Part shown: piece after piece, positions 7,509 to 16,051 of the stretch
Numbering within the stretch: position 1 is the stretch's first letter
Layout of the letters: every line of letters starts with the position of its first letter
NCBI RefSeq assembly: GCF_000429445.1
Contig: NZ_AUBW01000007.1
Span: 124,001-188,000, forward strand
Length of the DNA stretch: 64,000 bases
From: Algoriphagus terrigena DSM 22685
GTDB lineage: Bacteria; Bacteroidota; Bacteroidia; Cytophagales; Cyclobacteriaceae
Direction: 5' to 3'
Notes under the pieces: model-generated
Seen by the model: the letters and a program-made list of their open reading frames with translations, nothing else
Databases searched by the model: none
Told to the model about the DNA's origin: nothing
Made by a program: the position numbers and the translations under genes

Positions 7509-9671
7509 ATGAGCACAGTCGTCAAAGCAAGCAGAAGAGACTTTCTGAAGATCGCCGGAACCTCCGTCGGCGGATTGGTCATCGGATTCAATTGGTTCAG
7601 TTGCGATTCTCCCAAAGCGGAAGTCATCAGCACCGAGGAAATCTTGGCACAGGCCAAGTCATTTAACAGCTATCTGTCCATCTCTCCGACGGGAGACGTG
7701 GTGATTTATTCCCCAAATCCAGAGTTGGGACAGAATATCAAGACTTCCTTCCCGATGGTCGTAGCCGAGGAATTGGAGGCAGACTGGGAAAAAGTACGGG
7801 TCGTCCAGGCGAATCTGGATACCGAAAGATACGATCGTCAACTCACAGGCGGATCGGGAGCGATGCCGCACAGCTGGGAAATCCTGAGAAAAGCAGGAGC
7901 CACCGCCAAGTTTGTTTTGGTGGCAGCCGCAGCAAAAACCTGGAACGTTCCCGTTGGGGAAATCACGGTCGAAAAAGGAATTATTTCCCACAAGGCCTCC
8001 GGCAAAAGTGGACATTTCGGTGAGTTTGTGGCTGAAGCTTCCACAATGACAGCACCAGAAGAAGTTACTTTGAAGGATAAAAAGGACTTCAAGATCATCG
8101 GCACTCCGGTCAAAAATGTCGACACCAAAGAGATGTACACCGGCAAACCTCTGTTCGGTCTGGACTTTTACCGCGAGGGGATGAAGCACGCGATGGTTCA
8201 GCGGGCACCATTTGGGATGAAGATCAAAACGGTGGACGACTCTGCTGCCAGGTCCGTCGCGGGCGTCACCGACGTGGTCACTTTTGGTACGAGTGTAGCG
8301 GTCGTCGGAACTTCCACCTGGCCACTCTTAAAGGCTAAAAAGTTACTGAAGGTCGAATACGAACCGGACGGGGCAGTGGAAAGCACGACCGATCACGACC
8401 GCATCTTCGCAGATCTCATGGCTAATGGAAAGGCTGAAGTCAAGCGCGAAGATGGTAATGTAAATCAGGCTTTTAAATCAGCTGCCAAAGTTGTGGTTGC
8501 GGAATATCAGTGCCCTTTCTTGGCGCATTCTCCGATGGAGCCGGAAAACTTCTTCGCCCATGTCCAGGCCGACAAAGTTGAGTTGATCGGACCAACCCAG
8601 ACTCCAGGTCGTGCGAGAGACGCCGCCGCTGAGATCACAGGGATTCCAAAAGAAAACATAACCGTACAACTTACACGCTTGGGCGGAGGATTTGGTAGAC
8701 GGCTGCGGGCGGACTACGCTGAAGAAGCCGTTCACATCTCCAAAGCGATCAATGGCCCGGTGAAAGTCACTTGGAGTAGGGAAGACGAGCTCACGGGCGG
8801 AGCCTATCGACCGGCTGTCAGGTATCGGTTTGAAGCAGCTTTGGATGCCGAAGGAACCATGGTAGGGTATAAGCTCAGGGGAGTCGGGATGAACGAGGCC
8901 AACTCCACGCGCCCAAATAACTTTCCGTGCGGAGCGGTCGAGAACGTGCTGATTGAAAACGTCGTGCATCCAACGCCGATCACCATCAACCCCTGGAGAG
9001 CTCCTGTTACCAATTTCCTGGCTTATGCCGAGCAGAGCTTTCTGGATGAGGTAGCTTTAGAAGCGGGAAAAGATCCTGTCCAATTGCGCCTGGAATTGTA
9101 CGAAAAAGCAAAAACAAATCCAGTGGGAACGATGGATTACAACGTCAACCGGATGATCGCCGTCACCAAAGAAGTCGCCGAGAAATCAAATTGGGGCAAA
9201 AATCCGAATGTCAAACAAGGATTGAGCGTGTACTTTTCCCACCGCTCGTATGTCGCCCAAGTGGCGGATATAGAGATGGAAGGCGGCACGCCGACTTTGA
9301 AAAAGATCACTGCGGTGACAGATTGCGGGATGGTGGTGAATCCGATAGGAGCCAATCATCAGGTTAAAGGCGGAATCGTAGACGGCATGGGCCACGCGAT
9401 GTACACCAATCTGACTTTTGAGAATGGCACACCCAAGCAGAAAAACTATGATTCGTATCGGCTGATCCGTATGAAAGAGGTTCCAGAAATAGATACCCAT
9501 TTCCTGGATTCTGGATTTGATCCAACCGGATTGGGCGAACCGGCTTTACCGCCAACGGGAGGCGCGATCGCCAACGCGATCTTTGCAGCAACTGGCAGAA
9601 GACTTCGAAGTCAGCCTTTTATCGAACAAAAGGAATTTTCTGATATTAAGTTGGGGATCAAGAGAGGTTAG
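7509..9671 (+). CDS. Isoquinoline 1-oxidoreductase-like molybdenum-binding large subunit
   Basis: A 720-residue xanthine-oxidase-family subunit with a Tat signal at the N-terminus (SRRDFLKIAGTSVGG). Molybdopterin-binding motifs include HSPMEPENFFA, LGGGFGRRLRADYAEEAV and the C-terminal GLGEPALPPTGGAIANA block, whose Glu is the expected catalytic base. The length and the Tat signal match IorB-type subunits rather than cytosolic xanthine dehydrogenase. It pairs with the [2Fe-2S] subunit, with a 2-base gap. No cytochrome subunit follows, so the electron acceptor is unknown, and the substrate (an N-heterocycle or aldehyde) is not determinable. Downstream genes supply cofactor maturation. A terminator follows at 9737. 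Confidence 0.92.
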   Translation: MSTVVKASRRDFLKIAGTSVGGLVIGFNWFSCDSPKAEVISTEEILAQAKSFNSYLSISPTGDVVIYSPNPELGQNIKTSFPMVVAEELEADWEKVRVVQANLDTERYDRQLTGGSGAMPHSWEILRKAGATAKFVLVAAAAKTWNVPVGEITVEKGIISHKASGKSGHFGEFVAEASTMTAPEEVTLKDKKDFKIIGTPVKNVDTKEMYTGKPLFGLDFYREGMKHAMVQRAPFGMKIKTVDDSAARSVAGVTDVVTFGTSVAVVGTSTWPLLKAKKLLKVEYEPDGAVESTTDHDRIFADLMANGKAEVKREDGNVNQAFKSAAKVVVAEYQCPFLAHSPMEPENFFAHVQADKVELIGPTQTPGRARDAAAEITGIPKENITVQLTRLGGGFGRRLRADYAEEAVHISKAINGPVKVTWSREDELTGGAYRPAVRYRFEAALDAEGTMVGYKLRGVGMNEANSTRPNNFPCGAVENVLIENVVHPTPITINPWRAPVTNFLAYAEQSFLDEVALEAGKDPVQLRLELYEKAKTNPVGTMDYNVNRMIAVTKEVAEKSNWGKNPNVKQGLSVYFSHRSYVAQVADIEMEGGTPTLKKITAVTDCGMVVNPIGANHQVKGGIVDGMGHAMYTNLTFENGTPKQKNYDSYRLIRMKEVPEIDTHFLDSGFDPTGLGEPALPPTGGAIANAIFAATGRRLRSQPFIEQKEFSDIKLGIKRG

Positions 9672-9736
9672 ATAGATGTCAGTATCGCGAAGTTAGACTC
9701 AAGACTGACACATTTAGGCCAGACGATCAAGTAACC

Positions 9737-9769
9737 GAAACCTTCCAGAATTTCTGGAAGGTTTTGTGT
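9737..9769 (+). terminator. Rho-independent terminator of the molybdenum hydroxylase operon
   Basis: The stem AAACCTTCCAGAA / TTCTGGAAGGTTT is followed by TGTGTTT, 66 bases beyond the large-subunit stop. Confidence 0.75.
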
Positions 9770-9817
9770 TTACTAATCTGCCGATCTAAAGTTGTTTCTG
9801 CGTAAAAATATGGAGCC

Positions 9818-10165
9818 CTAGATCTCGTCCATGCCTCGCTCAGGCCAATATGGACCGACCAGTTTTAGCTTTTTATTGGTTTGGTCGATCTCAAAAGTCA
9901 GCTTCAATTCGTCCCGTTTTTGCTCGTGAATCGCCAGACAGGCATTGAAGTGTACCAAATCAAAGTCCAAGACCAACTTTCCATTCAGCGCATCCGCGAA
10001 TTCCGGTTCGCCTTTGAGTCGGACTTTCTCAGCGAGAGCACCTTCTTTTTTGAAGTAGTAAGAGAGAAAAATGCCGAGTTCTTTTTGCTCTTTTTCAAGC
10101 GTTTGGATCAGCTGCTCCGGGGTAGTGTCAGTGTTGGGAAAATCAAAGGACCAGGTTTCTTGCAT
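9818..10165 (-). CDS. Hypothetical protein, 115 aa
   Basis: Not recognised. The ATG at 10165 (MQETWSFDFPN) is chosen because upstream in-frame starts would run across the divergent cysteine desulfurase gene. The protein is soluble and acidic, with an early helix (TPEQLIQTLEKEQKELGIFLSYYF), a basic middle and beta-like segments near the end (KLVLDFDLVHFNACLAI; KKLKLVGPYWPE). It has no signal peptide and no metal motif. A -7-like box lies upstream at 10187-10194. Its place between a molybdenum hydroxylase and a Moco-related cysteine desulfurase may be coincidental. Confidence 0.6.
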   Translation of the reverse strand: MQETWSFDFPNTDTTPEQLIQTLEKEQKELGIFLSYYFKKEGALAEKVRLKGEPEFADALNGKLVLDFDLVHFNACLAIHEQKRDELKLTFEIDQTNKKLKLVGPYWPERGMDEI

Positions 10166-10186
10166 GGCTTTTTGGATCGATGTTGC

Positions 10187-10194
10187 CAAACTTA
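10187..10194 (-). promoter_or_regulatory. -7 promoter box for the 115-aa hypothetical gene
   Basis: On the minus strand this reads TAAGTTTG, an exact match to TAnnTTTG, 22 bases before the ATG at 10165. A TTTG lies upstream at 14-base spacing, shorter than usual. Confidence 0.4.
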
Positions 10195-10258
10195 AACAGT
10201 ACAATCCGCAAATCAGTTTCTCATCGCCACAATCCCTACAATCTGTTATCTTACTCCA

Positions 10259-11404
10259 ATGAATTACCCGATTTACCTCGACTACAACGCTACCACACCT
10301 TGCGCTCCCCAAGTCATTGAGGCGATGCTGCTTTTTTTTGGAACCCACTTTGGAAATGCTGCCAGCAAAAGCCATCCTTTCGGCTGGATGGCTGAGAATG
10401 CCGTAGAAGAAGCTCGGGAGAAGATCGCTCAACTGATCGGCGCAAAGTCTAAGGAAATCGTTTTTACATCCGGCGCTACTGAGTCAATCAATCTGGGTAT
10501 CAAGGGGATTTTTGAACACTATGCCGGAGAAAAACAACACTACATCACTTGCCAAACCGAGCATAAAGCGGTCTTGGACACTTTTTCCGAACTCCATAAA
10601 ATGGGAGCGGAAGTAACAGTTTTGCCGGTCAGTTCACTGGGTGAAATCGATTTGGAAACGCTTGAAAAAGCCATTCTACCGTACACCAAGATGATTTGCC
10701 TAATGTGGGCAAATAACGAAACCGGGATCATTCATCCCGTCGAAAAAATCGCCGAAATCTGTGCAGAGCGAAACATCATCTTCTTCAGTGACGCGGTGCA
10801 GGCGGCCGGAAAGATACCGGTGAATGTAGCTGGCATCCATCTAATGGCGCTGTCGGCCCACAAGCTTTACGGCCCAAAAGGAGTCGGGGCTTTGTATGTC
10901 CGCCACAATCATGATTTGCCCAAGCCATTGGCACAGATTCATGGCGGAGGGCATGAGAAAGGAATGCGCAGTGGGACGCTGAATGTCCCGGCGATTGTCG
11001 GTTTTGGCAAAGCCGCAGAACTTCGGAGCGGGGAAATGGACACTGAGGCAAAGCGTCTGGAAATCCTCCGAGATAAGCTGGAAAGTGGACTTTTGCAGAT
11101 TGGGGGTACCAGACCGAACGGAAGTCAAATTAGCCGATTGCCCCATGTTACCAACGTTGCTTTTGCCGGGGTAGAAGGAGAGGAGCTGCTTCGCAAAGTC
11201 AACTTGAAGGTAGCCGTAAGTTCCGGCTCGGCATGTACTTCGATCTCTCCCAAACCCAGTCACGTGCTGAAGGCGATGGGATTGGATGCAGATTTGGGAA
11301 GAGCCTCGATCCGGTTTAGCCTTGGGAAAGACACAACGGAGAAGGATGTCGAGTATGCGATTGAATGGGTGAAAAAGGTAGTCGTGGACTTGAAGAGTTC
11401 TTAA
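10259..11404 (+). CDS. Cysteine desulfurase (NifS/IscS class, PLP-dependent)
   Basis: A 381-residue class V aminotransferase fold that removes sulfur from cysteine as an enzyme persulfide. Landmarks are the opening YLDYNATTP, TSGATESINLGI, the His after the CQTE strand (H102, stacks on PLP), D178 in SDAVQ, the Schiff-base lysine K202 in LSAHKLYGPKGVG, and C326 in SSGSACTS, which is the mobile persulfide cysteine of group I desulfurases. It ends convergently with the MocA-like gene (4-base overlap). Neighbouring xdhC and mocA-like genes suggest that one role is sulfuration of molybdenum cofactor, as described for NifS-type enzymes serving XdhC, rather than general Fe-S assembly. The latter point is inference. 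Confidence 0.93.
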   Translation: MNYPIYLDYNATTPCAPQVIEAMLLFFGTHFGNAASKSHPFGWMAENAVEEAREKIAQLIGAKSKEIVFTSGATESINLGIKGIFEHYAGEKQHYITCQTEHKAVLDTFSELHKMGAEVTVLPVSSLGEIDLETLEKAILPYTKMICLMWANNETGIIHPVEKIAEICAERNIIFFSDAVQAAGKIPVNVAGIHLMALSAHKLYGPKGVGALYVRHNHDLPKPLAQIHGGGHEKGMRSGTLNVPAIVGFGKAAELRSGEMDTEAKRLEILRDKLESGLLQIGGTRPNGSQISRLPHVTNVAFAGVEGEELLRKVNLKVAVSSGSACTSISPKPSHVLKAMGLDADLGRASIRFSLGKDTTEKDVEYAIEWVKKVVVDLKSS

Positions 11405-11982
11405 CCATTTAACTCCTTCAAATCTTCCTCCGTATCGATATCAACCTTGCCTTTTGGAAAGGCAATAGTCGCCAAATCCTCCTCGTGCGCCAGTGCTATT
11501 TGTTTTGCACCTTCGTCACCTGTCAGCTCCATCAATTCCTTGAAATAGGCTTTGCCAAAGAGAATAGGCACTCCAACGGTCTTGGAATAGGCACAGGCAA
11601 CGATGCCCTTTCCCTCTTTCTCTTGGGCCGCGATCAACTTATTCAAAAGCTTCGCATCCACAAACGGCTGATCACAAAGCATGATGATCACCTGATCAGG
11701 TTGGTCGAATCTGAGCATGTACTCCAAGCCAATCTTGATGCTGGTAGACATGCCTTTTTCGAAGTGCGGATTCGGGATATTTGGGATACTGGCTCCCGAA
11801 AAAGTCTTCTTGATCTCATCGCGATTTGCTCCAAGCACCACCACGCGCTTGTCGGCTTTACAGCCATTTGCAGCGTCTATGGCCAGCTGAAGCAAGGTTT
11901 TATCCTTGTATTTGGCGATTTGCTTTGGGTAGCCCAGTCTAGTTGATTCTCCTGCTGCGAGGATGATAATTCCTGTAGTCAT
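11401..11982 (-). CDS. mocA: MocA-like molybdenum cofactor cytidylyltransferase
   Basis: A 193-residue nucleotidyltransferase fold. The N-terminal nucleotide loop IILAAGESTRLGYPKQ at 5-20 is followed by VVVLGANRDEI and the metal-binding IIMLCDQPFVD. The size and the G-x-S-x-R-x-G-x-P-K-Q form fit MocA/MobA-like enzymes that attach CMP to molybdopterin, making the MCD cofactor used by xanthine-oxidase-family enzymes. A GMP-adding MobA is less likely given the XdhC gene upstream in the same direction and the hydroxylase nearby. The gene overlaps the convergent cysteine desulfurase by 4 bases and lies about 100 bases after xdhC. Confidence 0.82.
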   Translation of the reverse strand: MTTGIIILAAGESTRLGYPKQIAKYKDKTLLQLAIDAANGCKADKRVVVLGANRDEIKKTFSGASIPNIPNPHFEKGMSTSIKIGLEYMLRFDQPDQVIIMLCDQPFVDAKLLNKLIAAQEKEGKGIVACAYSKTVGVPILFGKAYFKELMELTGDEGAKQIALAHEEDLATIAFPKGKVDIDTEEDLKELNG

Positions 11983-12085
11983 GTGTTTATTAGTTGTTTT
12001 TAAACGGCGATCTAGACGAGGCTGCTATCCGGAAGAATCGCGCATTGCAGAAGTCCCTCTGTGTGTAATCAGCGAATGCCCGATT

Positions 12086-13207
12086 TCACTGGATTTTCTC
12101 GTGTATCGGACCGTTTTTATCCCGCAGAAAGATAGGTTGTTTCCGGTTCAAAACGGCCTTGATCTCCGCTAACACAGAAAGAGCAATTTCTTCGGATGTC
12201 TCAGCGCCAATTTCGATCCCTATTGGTGCATAGATATTGTCAGTATAGACTTGAATTCCTTTGGTTTCCAGCCGTTGGATCAGCTTTTCGGTCTTCCGCT
12301 TGGGACCCAAGATCCCAATGTACGGAATCATGCATGTTAGCAATTTTTCCAAAACCACCGCTTCGTACTCGAAATTATGCGTCATCAGCAAGGCAACTGT
12401 CTGTGGATCTGTCTCGATTTTCTCCACGACTTCTTCGGCTGTCCCGAGGATGATCCGCTTCGCAAAAGGAAATCGGGCAGGAGTGGCCTGATTCTTTCTT
12501 CCGTCGAATAGGATCAACTCAAAACCCAATATTTCGGCCATCTTGGCCAAAGGTTGTGTGTCATTTCCCGCCCCGAAAAGCAGGACTCTTGTGGTAGGTT
12601 TGAGTACTTCAAAAAACACCGAAATATCATCCTGATCAGGAAAGCTTCTGATCAAGCTGCCGGAGTCGAACCCAGCAATTTCCTTTTGAAGCAACGCCTT
12701 GAGTTCTGGATCAGTAATCCGTTTTTCCCAATTCCCCAGTTGTTGACCGCCTTTATCAAGGATCACAGTGCCGATCTGCTCAGACTTTGAATTTTTAACC
12801 GAAAAAAGCGTGAGTAATAGTCCAGCCTGCCGATCAGCAAAAGCGGCTTTGATCAGCTCAACCGGATTTGCGGAATCTTCAAAATCAATCGGCTCGATCA
12901 GGACGTGAATGATGCCGTTACAGCCGAGTCCGACGCCAAACTTCTGGTCGTCCTCATCGGTCGTGTCATAGGTGACAAGCATGGATTTTTGCTGAAAAAT
13001 GACTGCCTGAGCCTTGCGAAGTGCGTCACCTTCCAGACATCCTCCGCTTATGGCGCCAGTCAGATTTCCCTCCTCGGACACCAGCATGCGTGCACCGGGC
13101 CTTCGATAGGCCGAGCCATCCACCTGAACGACGGTGGCGAGGGCTACCTGCTGTTTTTCGGATTTGTAAACTTCGTATGACTCGATAATCTGTTGAAATT
13201 CTTTCAT
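12086..13207 (-). CDS. xdhC: XdhC/CoxI family molybdenum hydroxylase maturation factor
   Basis: A 373-residue protein with both family domains. The N-terminal XdhC/CoxI domain has GSAYRRPGARMLVS and ISGGCLEGDAL at about 30-63. The C-terminal Rossmann-like XdhC_C domain begins RVLLFGAGNDTQPLAKMA at about 213 and contains LILFDGRKN and ALLMTHNFEYE. XdhC proteins bind molybdenum cofactor, promote its sulfuration and insert it into xanthine-oxidase-type subunits, which fits the hydroxylase at 7048-9671. It starts 15 bases after the sterol-desaturase-family gene and leads into mocA, making a probable three-gene minus-strand operon. Confidence 0.92.
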   Translation of the reverse strand: MKEFQQIIESYEVYKSEKQQVALATVVQVDGSAYRRPGARMLVSEEGNLTGAISGGCLEGDALRKAQAVIFQQKSMLVTYDTTDEDDQKFGVGLGCNGIIHVLIEPIDFEDSANPVELIKAAFADRQAGLLLTLFSVKNSKSEQIGTVILDKGGQQLGNWEKRITDPELKALLQKEIAGFDSGSLIRSFPDQDDISVFFEVLKPTTRVLLFGAGNDTQPLAKMAEILGFELILFDGRKNQATPARFPFAKRIILGTAEEVVEKIETDPQTVALLMTHNFEYEAVVLEKLLTCMIPYIGILGPKRKTEKLIQRLETKGIQVYTDNIYAPIGIEIGAETSEEIALSVLAEIKAVLNRKQPIFLRDKNGPIHEKIQ

Positions 13208-13222
13208 TTAAAGTGATTTGTC

Positions 13223-14482
13223 TCAATCCGCGAGTTGAAGCTTTTCCTTCTTAACGGAAAACCAAACCGAAAGAAAAACAGAGACCAGCAGATATCCCAT
13301 GAAAATATAGACAGCTCCAGGCAAAAGCTTACTCAATTCAAACCAATCTCCCGTCGACGCAATAAAATAAAAGGCATAAGCGGCCTTCAGGAGGTCCCAA
13401 GCCCAGGCATTGGGGTTGCGGTCCATCAGCTCGGTGAAGGCGTAGACGGATAGAAATATGTATCCTCCAAAATAGAAAATCCCCGGCATCCCGATGTCTG
13501 CGATATTTCCAAACAAATAACTCAACAGCAGCAACAAAACCATCAGTTGGGTAAAACTCCAAATGAGCATGCCTTTGGTCAGGGCCGGGTTGTATTTCTC
13601 AAAGTGATAGACATCCTGAATCTTAGCCACTGGATACTTTTGCGCGACGTCGGCAGGTCTCCAACCCAGCGGCATAAACCAGATTTTCAGCTTATCAGCC
13701 CATTTTTCAGCTCTCCAGGCATCCTGAATTAATAACCATAAATGTTGAAAATTGATCTTTATTGGGTTCCAAGTTTGTACCGGACGGGTGACGCCGTAGA
13801 CTGGGGAAACTTCCGCCATCTCTTTCTGATACGTGCCAAACCATTTGTCCCAAAAGATGAAGATTTGCCCGTAGTTTTTGTCCAGATATTCGCGATTGAT
13901 CGCGTGGTGAACCCGGTGATGAGAGGGGGTGACGATGATCTTTTCCAAGAAACCCATCCGACCAATATGCTGGGTGTGGTACCAAAACTGCGCAAAGAGA
14001 TGCAGCGGAGCCACGACAGCGATCACCTCCGGAGGAACGCCCAAAATCGCCGCTGGAATCAGGAAAACCGCAAAGATCTTTACAATCTGAGAGATGCTTT
14101 GCCGCAGGGCACAGGCCAGATTAAACTCCTCGGAGCTGTGGTGGATGATGTGATTGTTCCAAAAGATGTTGTACTCGTGGGCTATGCGGTGCGTCCAGTA
14201 TCCTGCAAAATCCAAGGCAAAAAAAGCAATGATATACACCAGCCAGGTTGCTTCGATGTGGAAAAACCCAAACTTTTCAGAGAGCCAGTCATACGAGATA
14301 ACTACTAAGCTTAGCCCCAAGACATCTTTGGTGACATTGGTCATCCCGGAGCTCAGGCTGGAAATCATGTCGTTCATCGGCACGGTATCGTTGCCCTTCC
14401 AGATTCCCCAAAACTTTTCAAACAACACCAGCACGAAAAAGGCCGGCATGGCGATTAACAAGATCTGTCCGTAGGCTTCCAT
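13223..14482 (-). CDS. Sterol desaturase / fatty acid hydroxylase family membrane protein
   Basis: A 419-residue polytopic membrane protein of the di-iron fatty acid hydroxylase superfamily. The histidine clusters are HRIAHE, NNHIIHHSSEEFN and SHHRVHHAINREYLDKNYG, followed by FIFWDKWFGTY, the usual C-terminal signature. The C-terminal third adds more transmembrane helices (LMVLLLLLSYLF and later), giving a longer form than eukaryotic C-5 sterol desaturases and more like bacterial alkylglycerol-monooxygenase-type proteins. The reaction would be O2-dependent hydroxylation or desaturation of a lipid chain. Its substrate is unknown. It lies 15 bases upstream of xdhC in the same direction, though a functional link to molybdenum enzymes is not obvious. 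Confidence 0.87.
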   Translation of the reverse strand: MEAYGQILLIAMPAFFVLVLFEKFWGIWKGNDTVPMNDMISSLSSGMTNVTKDVLGLSLVVISYDWLSEKFGFFHIEATWLVYIIAFFALDFAGYWTHRIAHEYNIFWNNHIIHHSSEEFNLACALRQSISQIVKIFAVFLIPAAILGVPPEVIAVVAPLHLFAQFWYHTQHIGRMGFLEKIIVTPSHHRVHHAINREYLDKNYGQIFIFWDKWFGTYQKEMAEVSPVYGVTRPVQTWNPIKINFQHLWLLIQDAWRAEKWADKLKIWFMPLGWRPADVAQKYPVAKIQDVYHFEKYNPALTKGMLIWSFTQLMVLLLLLSYLFGNIADIGMPGIFYFGGYIFLSVYAFTELMDRNPNAWAWDLLKAAYAFYFIASTGDWFELSKLLPGAVYIFMGYLLVSVFLSVWFSVKKEKLQLAD

Positions 14483-14731
14483 TTGGGTTTGTTTTCTGGG
14501 CTATTCGCACTAAACTTAAGACAAATCCGACTTTGTTTCAATAAGCATCAGGCCCTAAGTTTTTGGATTCTAGACAGGCTCAGTAGTCATTCTTTCTTTC
14601 AGACAGGGGAGGGTTTCGAATTCGGATTTTTGAGCTAATTTAAAAATCCGGTTTGCTGCGAATCCCGTCTGTTTTTGAGACGGATCCGGGTGCGTTCTTT
14701 CCGGGTTTAATAGTTTATAGATTACTTCATC

Positions 14732-15211
14732 ATGGAAATCCCAAGTCTCGCCCAACTCAAAAAGGATCTCGCTTATCTCTCCGAAAAAGAACTCGTCCTG
14801 TTAGTTACCGACTTGGCTAAGTTTAGTCGGGACAACAAAGCCTTTCTGTATTTCAAGCTAAACGAACGGGATCAACCCACACTTTATGTAGAGTCAGTCA
14901 AGCAGGAATTGGACGAAGCGTTCCAATCGGCGAATACCAGAAACTATCATCTGGCGAAAAAAGCAGCGCAATCGATCCGAAGAAAACTCAACAAAGCGCT
15001 CAAACTAAGCAAAAACAAGGCGGATCAAGCCGACTTGATTCTGTATTTCTGCGAACAGATGAAGAACTTCGGCTACCTCGGTTTTAGATATTCTGTAATT
15101 GATAACATTTTTGCCACTCAGGTAGGAAAGGCGCAGAAGTTAATCGCCTCCCTTCACGAGGACCTTCAGAGTGATTATGGTTTTAGAATTGAAACACTTT
15201 TTGAAAATTAA
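14732..15211 (+). CDS. DUF6155 family protein
   Basis: A 159-residue soluble protein starting MEIPSLAQLKKDLAYLSEKEL, the usual beginning of DUF6155 proteins of Bacteroidota, which carry a short 'L.LTDLAKFSRDNKAFL' stretch and then helical repeats rich in lysine (AKKAAQSIRRKLNKALKLSKNK). The helices contain repeated A/K patterns and no catalytic motif. Function is unknown. Only 9 bases separate its stop from nagB, so it is probably the first gene of the amino-sugar operon. Confidence 0.75.
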   Translation: MEIPSLAQLKKDLAYLSEKELVLLVTDLAKFSRDNKAFLYFKLNERDQPTLYVESVKQELDEAFQSANTRNYHLAKKAAQSIRRKLNKALKLSKNKADQADLILYFCEQMKNFGYLGFRYSVIDNIFATQVGKAQKLIASLHEDLQSDYGFRIETLFEN

Positions 15212-15220
15212 CCCGAACTC

Positions 15221-15961
15221 ATGACCATCGACATTTCCCAAAATCCAGCAGAACTTGGCCAAAAGTCTGGAAAATCAGGCGCGGAACTCATCCGCGGAGC
15301 CATCCAAACCCAAGGCTTTGCAAACATCATCCTTGCCACCGGAACAAGCCAATTTGAAACGCTCGGCCAGCTTTTGGCTGAAAAAGACATCGACTGGAGC
15401 AAGGTCACGGTTTTCCATTTGGACGAGTACATCGGGCTGCCGATCACCCATCCGGCGAGCTTTCGAAAGTATCTGCTGGAGCGTTTTTTCAACCTTGTCC
15501 CAGATCTCAAAACTTATTATCTCATCGACGGGGAAAATGATCCTGAGGCAGAATGCGCGCACTTGTCTGAGCTCATTAGCCGACATCCAATCGATGTTGC
15601 TTTTGTCGGTATCGGGGAAAATGGCCATCTGGCTTTCAATGATCCCCCGGCGGATTTTGAGACGGAAAAGTCCTATCTGGTCGTCAATCTAGATCATGCC
15701 TGCCGCATGCAGCAGTTGGGCGAAGGCTGGTTTCCCGATCTAAAATCCGTTCCCAACCAGGCGATCAGCATGTCCATCCACCAAATACTGAAGTCCAAGT
15801 CAATCATCTGCTCGGTTCCGGATCTCAGAAAGGCACAAGCGGTCAAAGATTGCATCGAGGGTCGGGTCAGTAATCTGCAGCCCGCTTCCATCCTTCAAAC
15901 TCACCCGGCCTGCGAAATGTACCTTGATGAGGCTTCTTCGTCCTTACTTTCGGGCCATTAG
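15221..15961 (+). CDS. nagB: Glucosamine-6-phosphate deaminase
   Basis: A 246-residue enzyme converting glucosamine-6-phosphate to fructose-6-phosphate plus ammonia. Signature elements are [11 protein letters not shown] (phosphate loop, 38-48), [11 protein letters not shown] with the proton-transfer Asp at D69, and [15 protein letters not shown] with the ring-opening His at H136. The C-terminal [12 protein letters not shown] and [10 protein letters not shown] segments complete the fold. The length is close to NagB proteins without a C-terminal allosteric extension. It sits between DUF6155 and the FHS-type permease, in order nagB - permease - nagA. Confidence 0.93.
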   Translation: MTIDISQNPAELGQKSGKSGAELIRGAIQTQGFANIILATGTSQFETLGQLLAEKDIDWSKVTVFHLDEYIGLPITHPASFRKYLLERFFNLVPDLKTYYLIDGENDPEAECAHLSELISRHPIDVAFVGIGENGHLAFNDPPADFETEKSYLVVNLDHACRMQQLGEGWFPDLKSVPNQAISMSIHQILKSKSIICSVPDLRKAQAVKDCIEGRVSNLQPASILQTHPACEMYLDEASSSLLSGH

Positions 15962-16051
15962 ACCGAATCGCCTTGTAATCCTGAGATAAAATTTGGTTCT
16001 TAATACCATGACGACAAATCCGGATCTGTCGTCCTTTTCACCCAGATTCTT

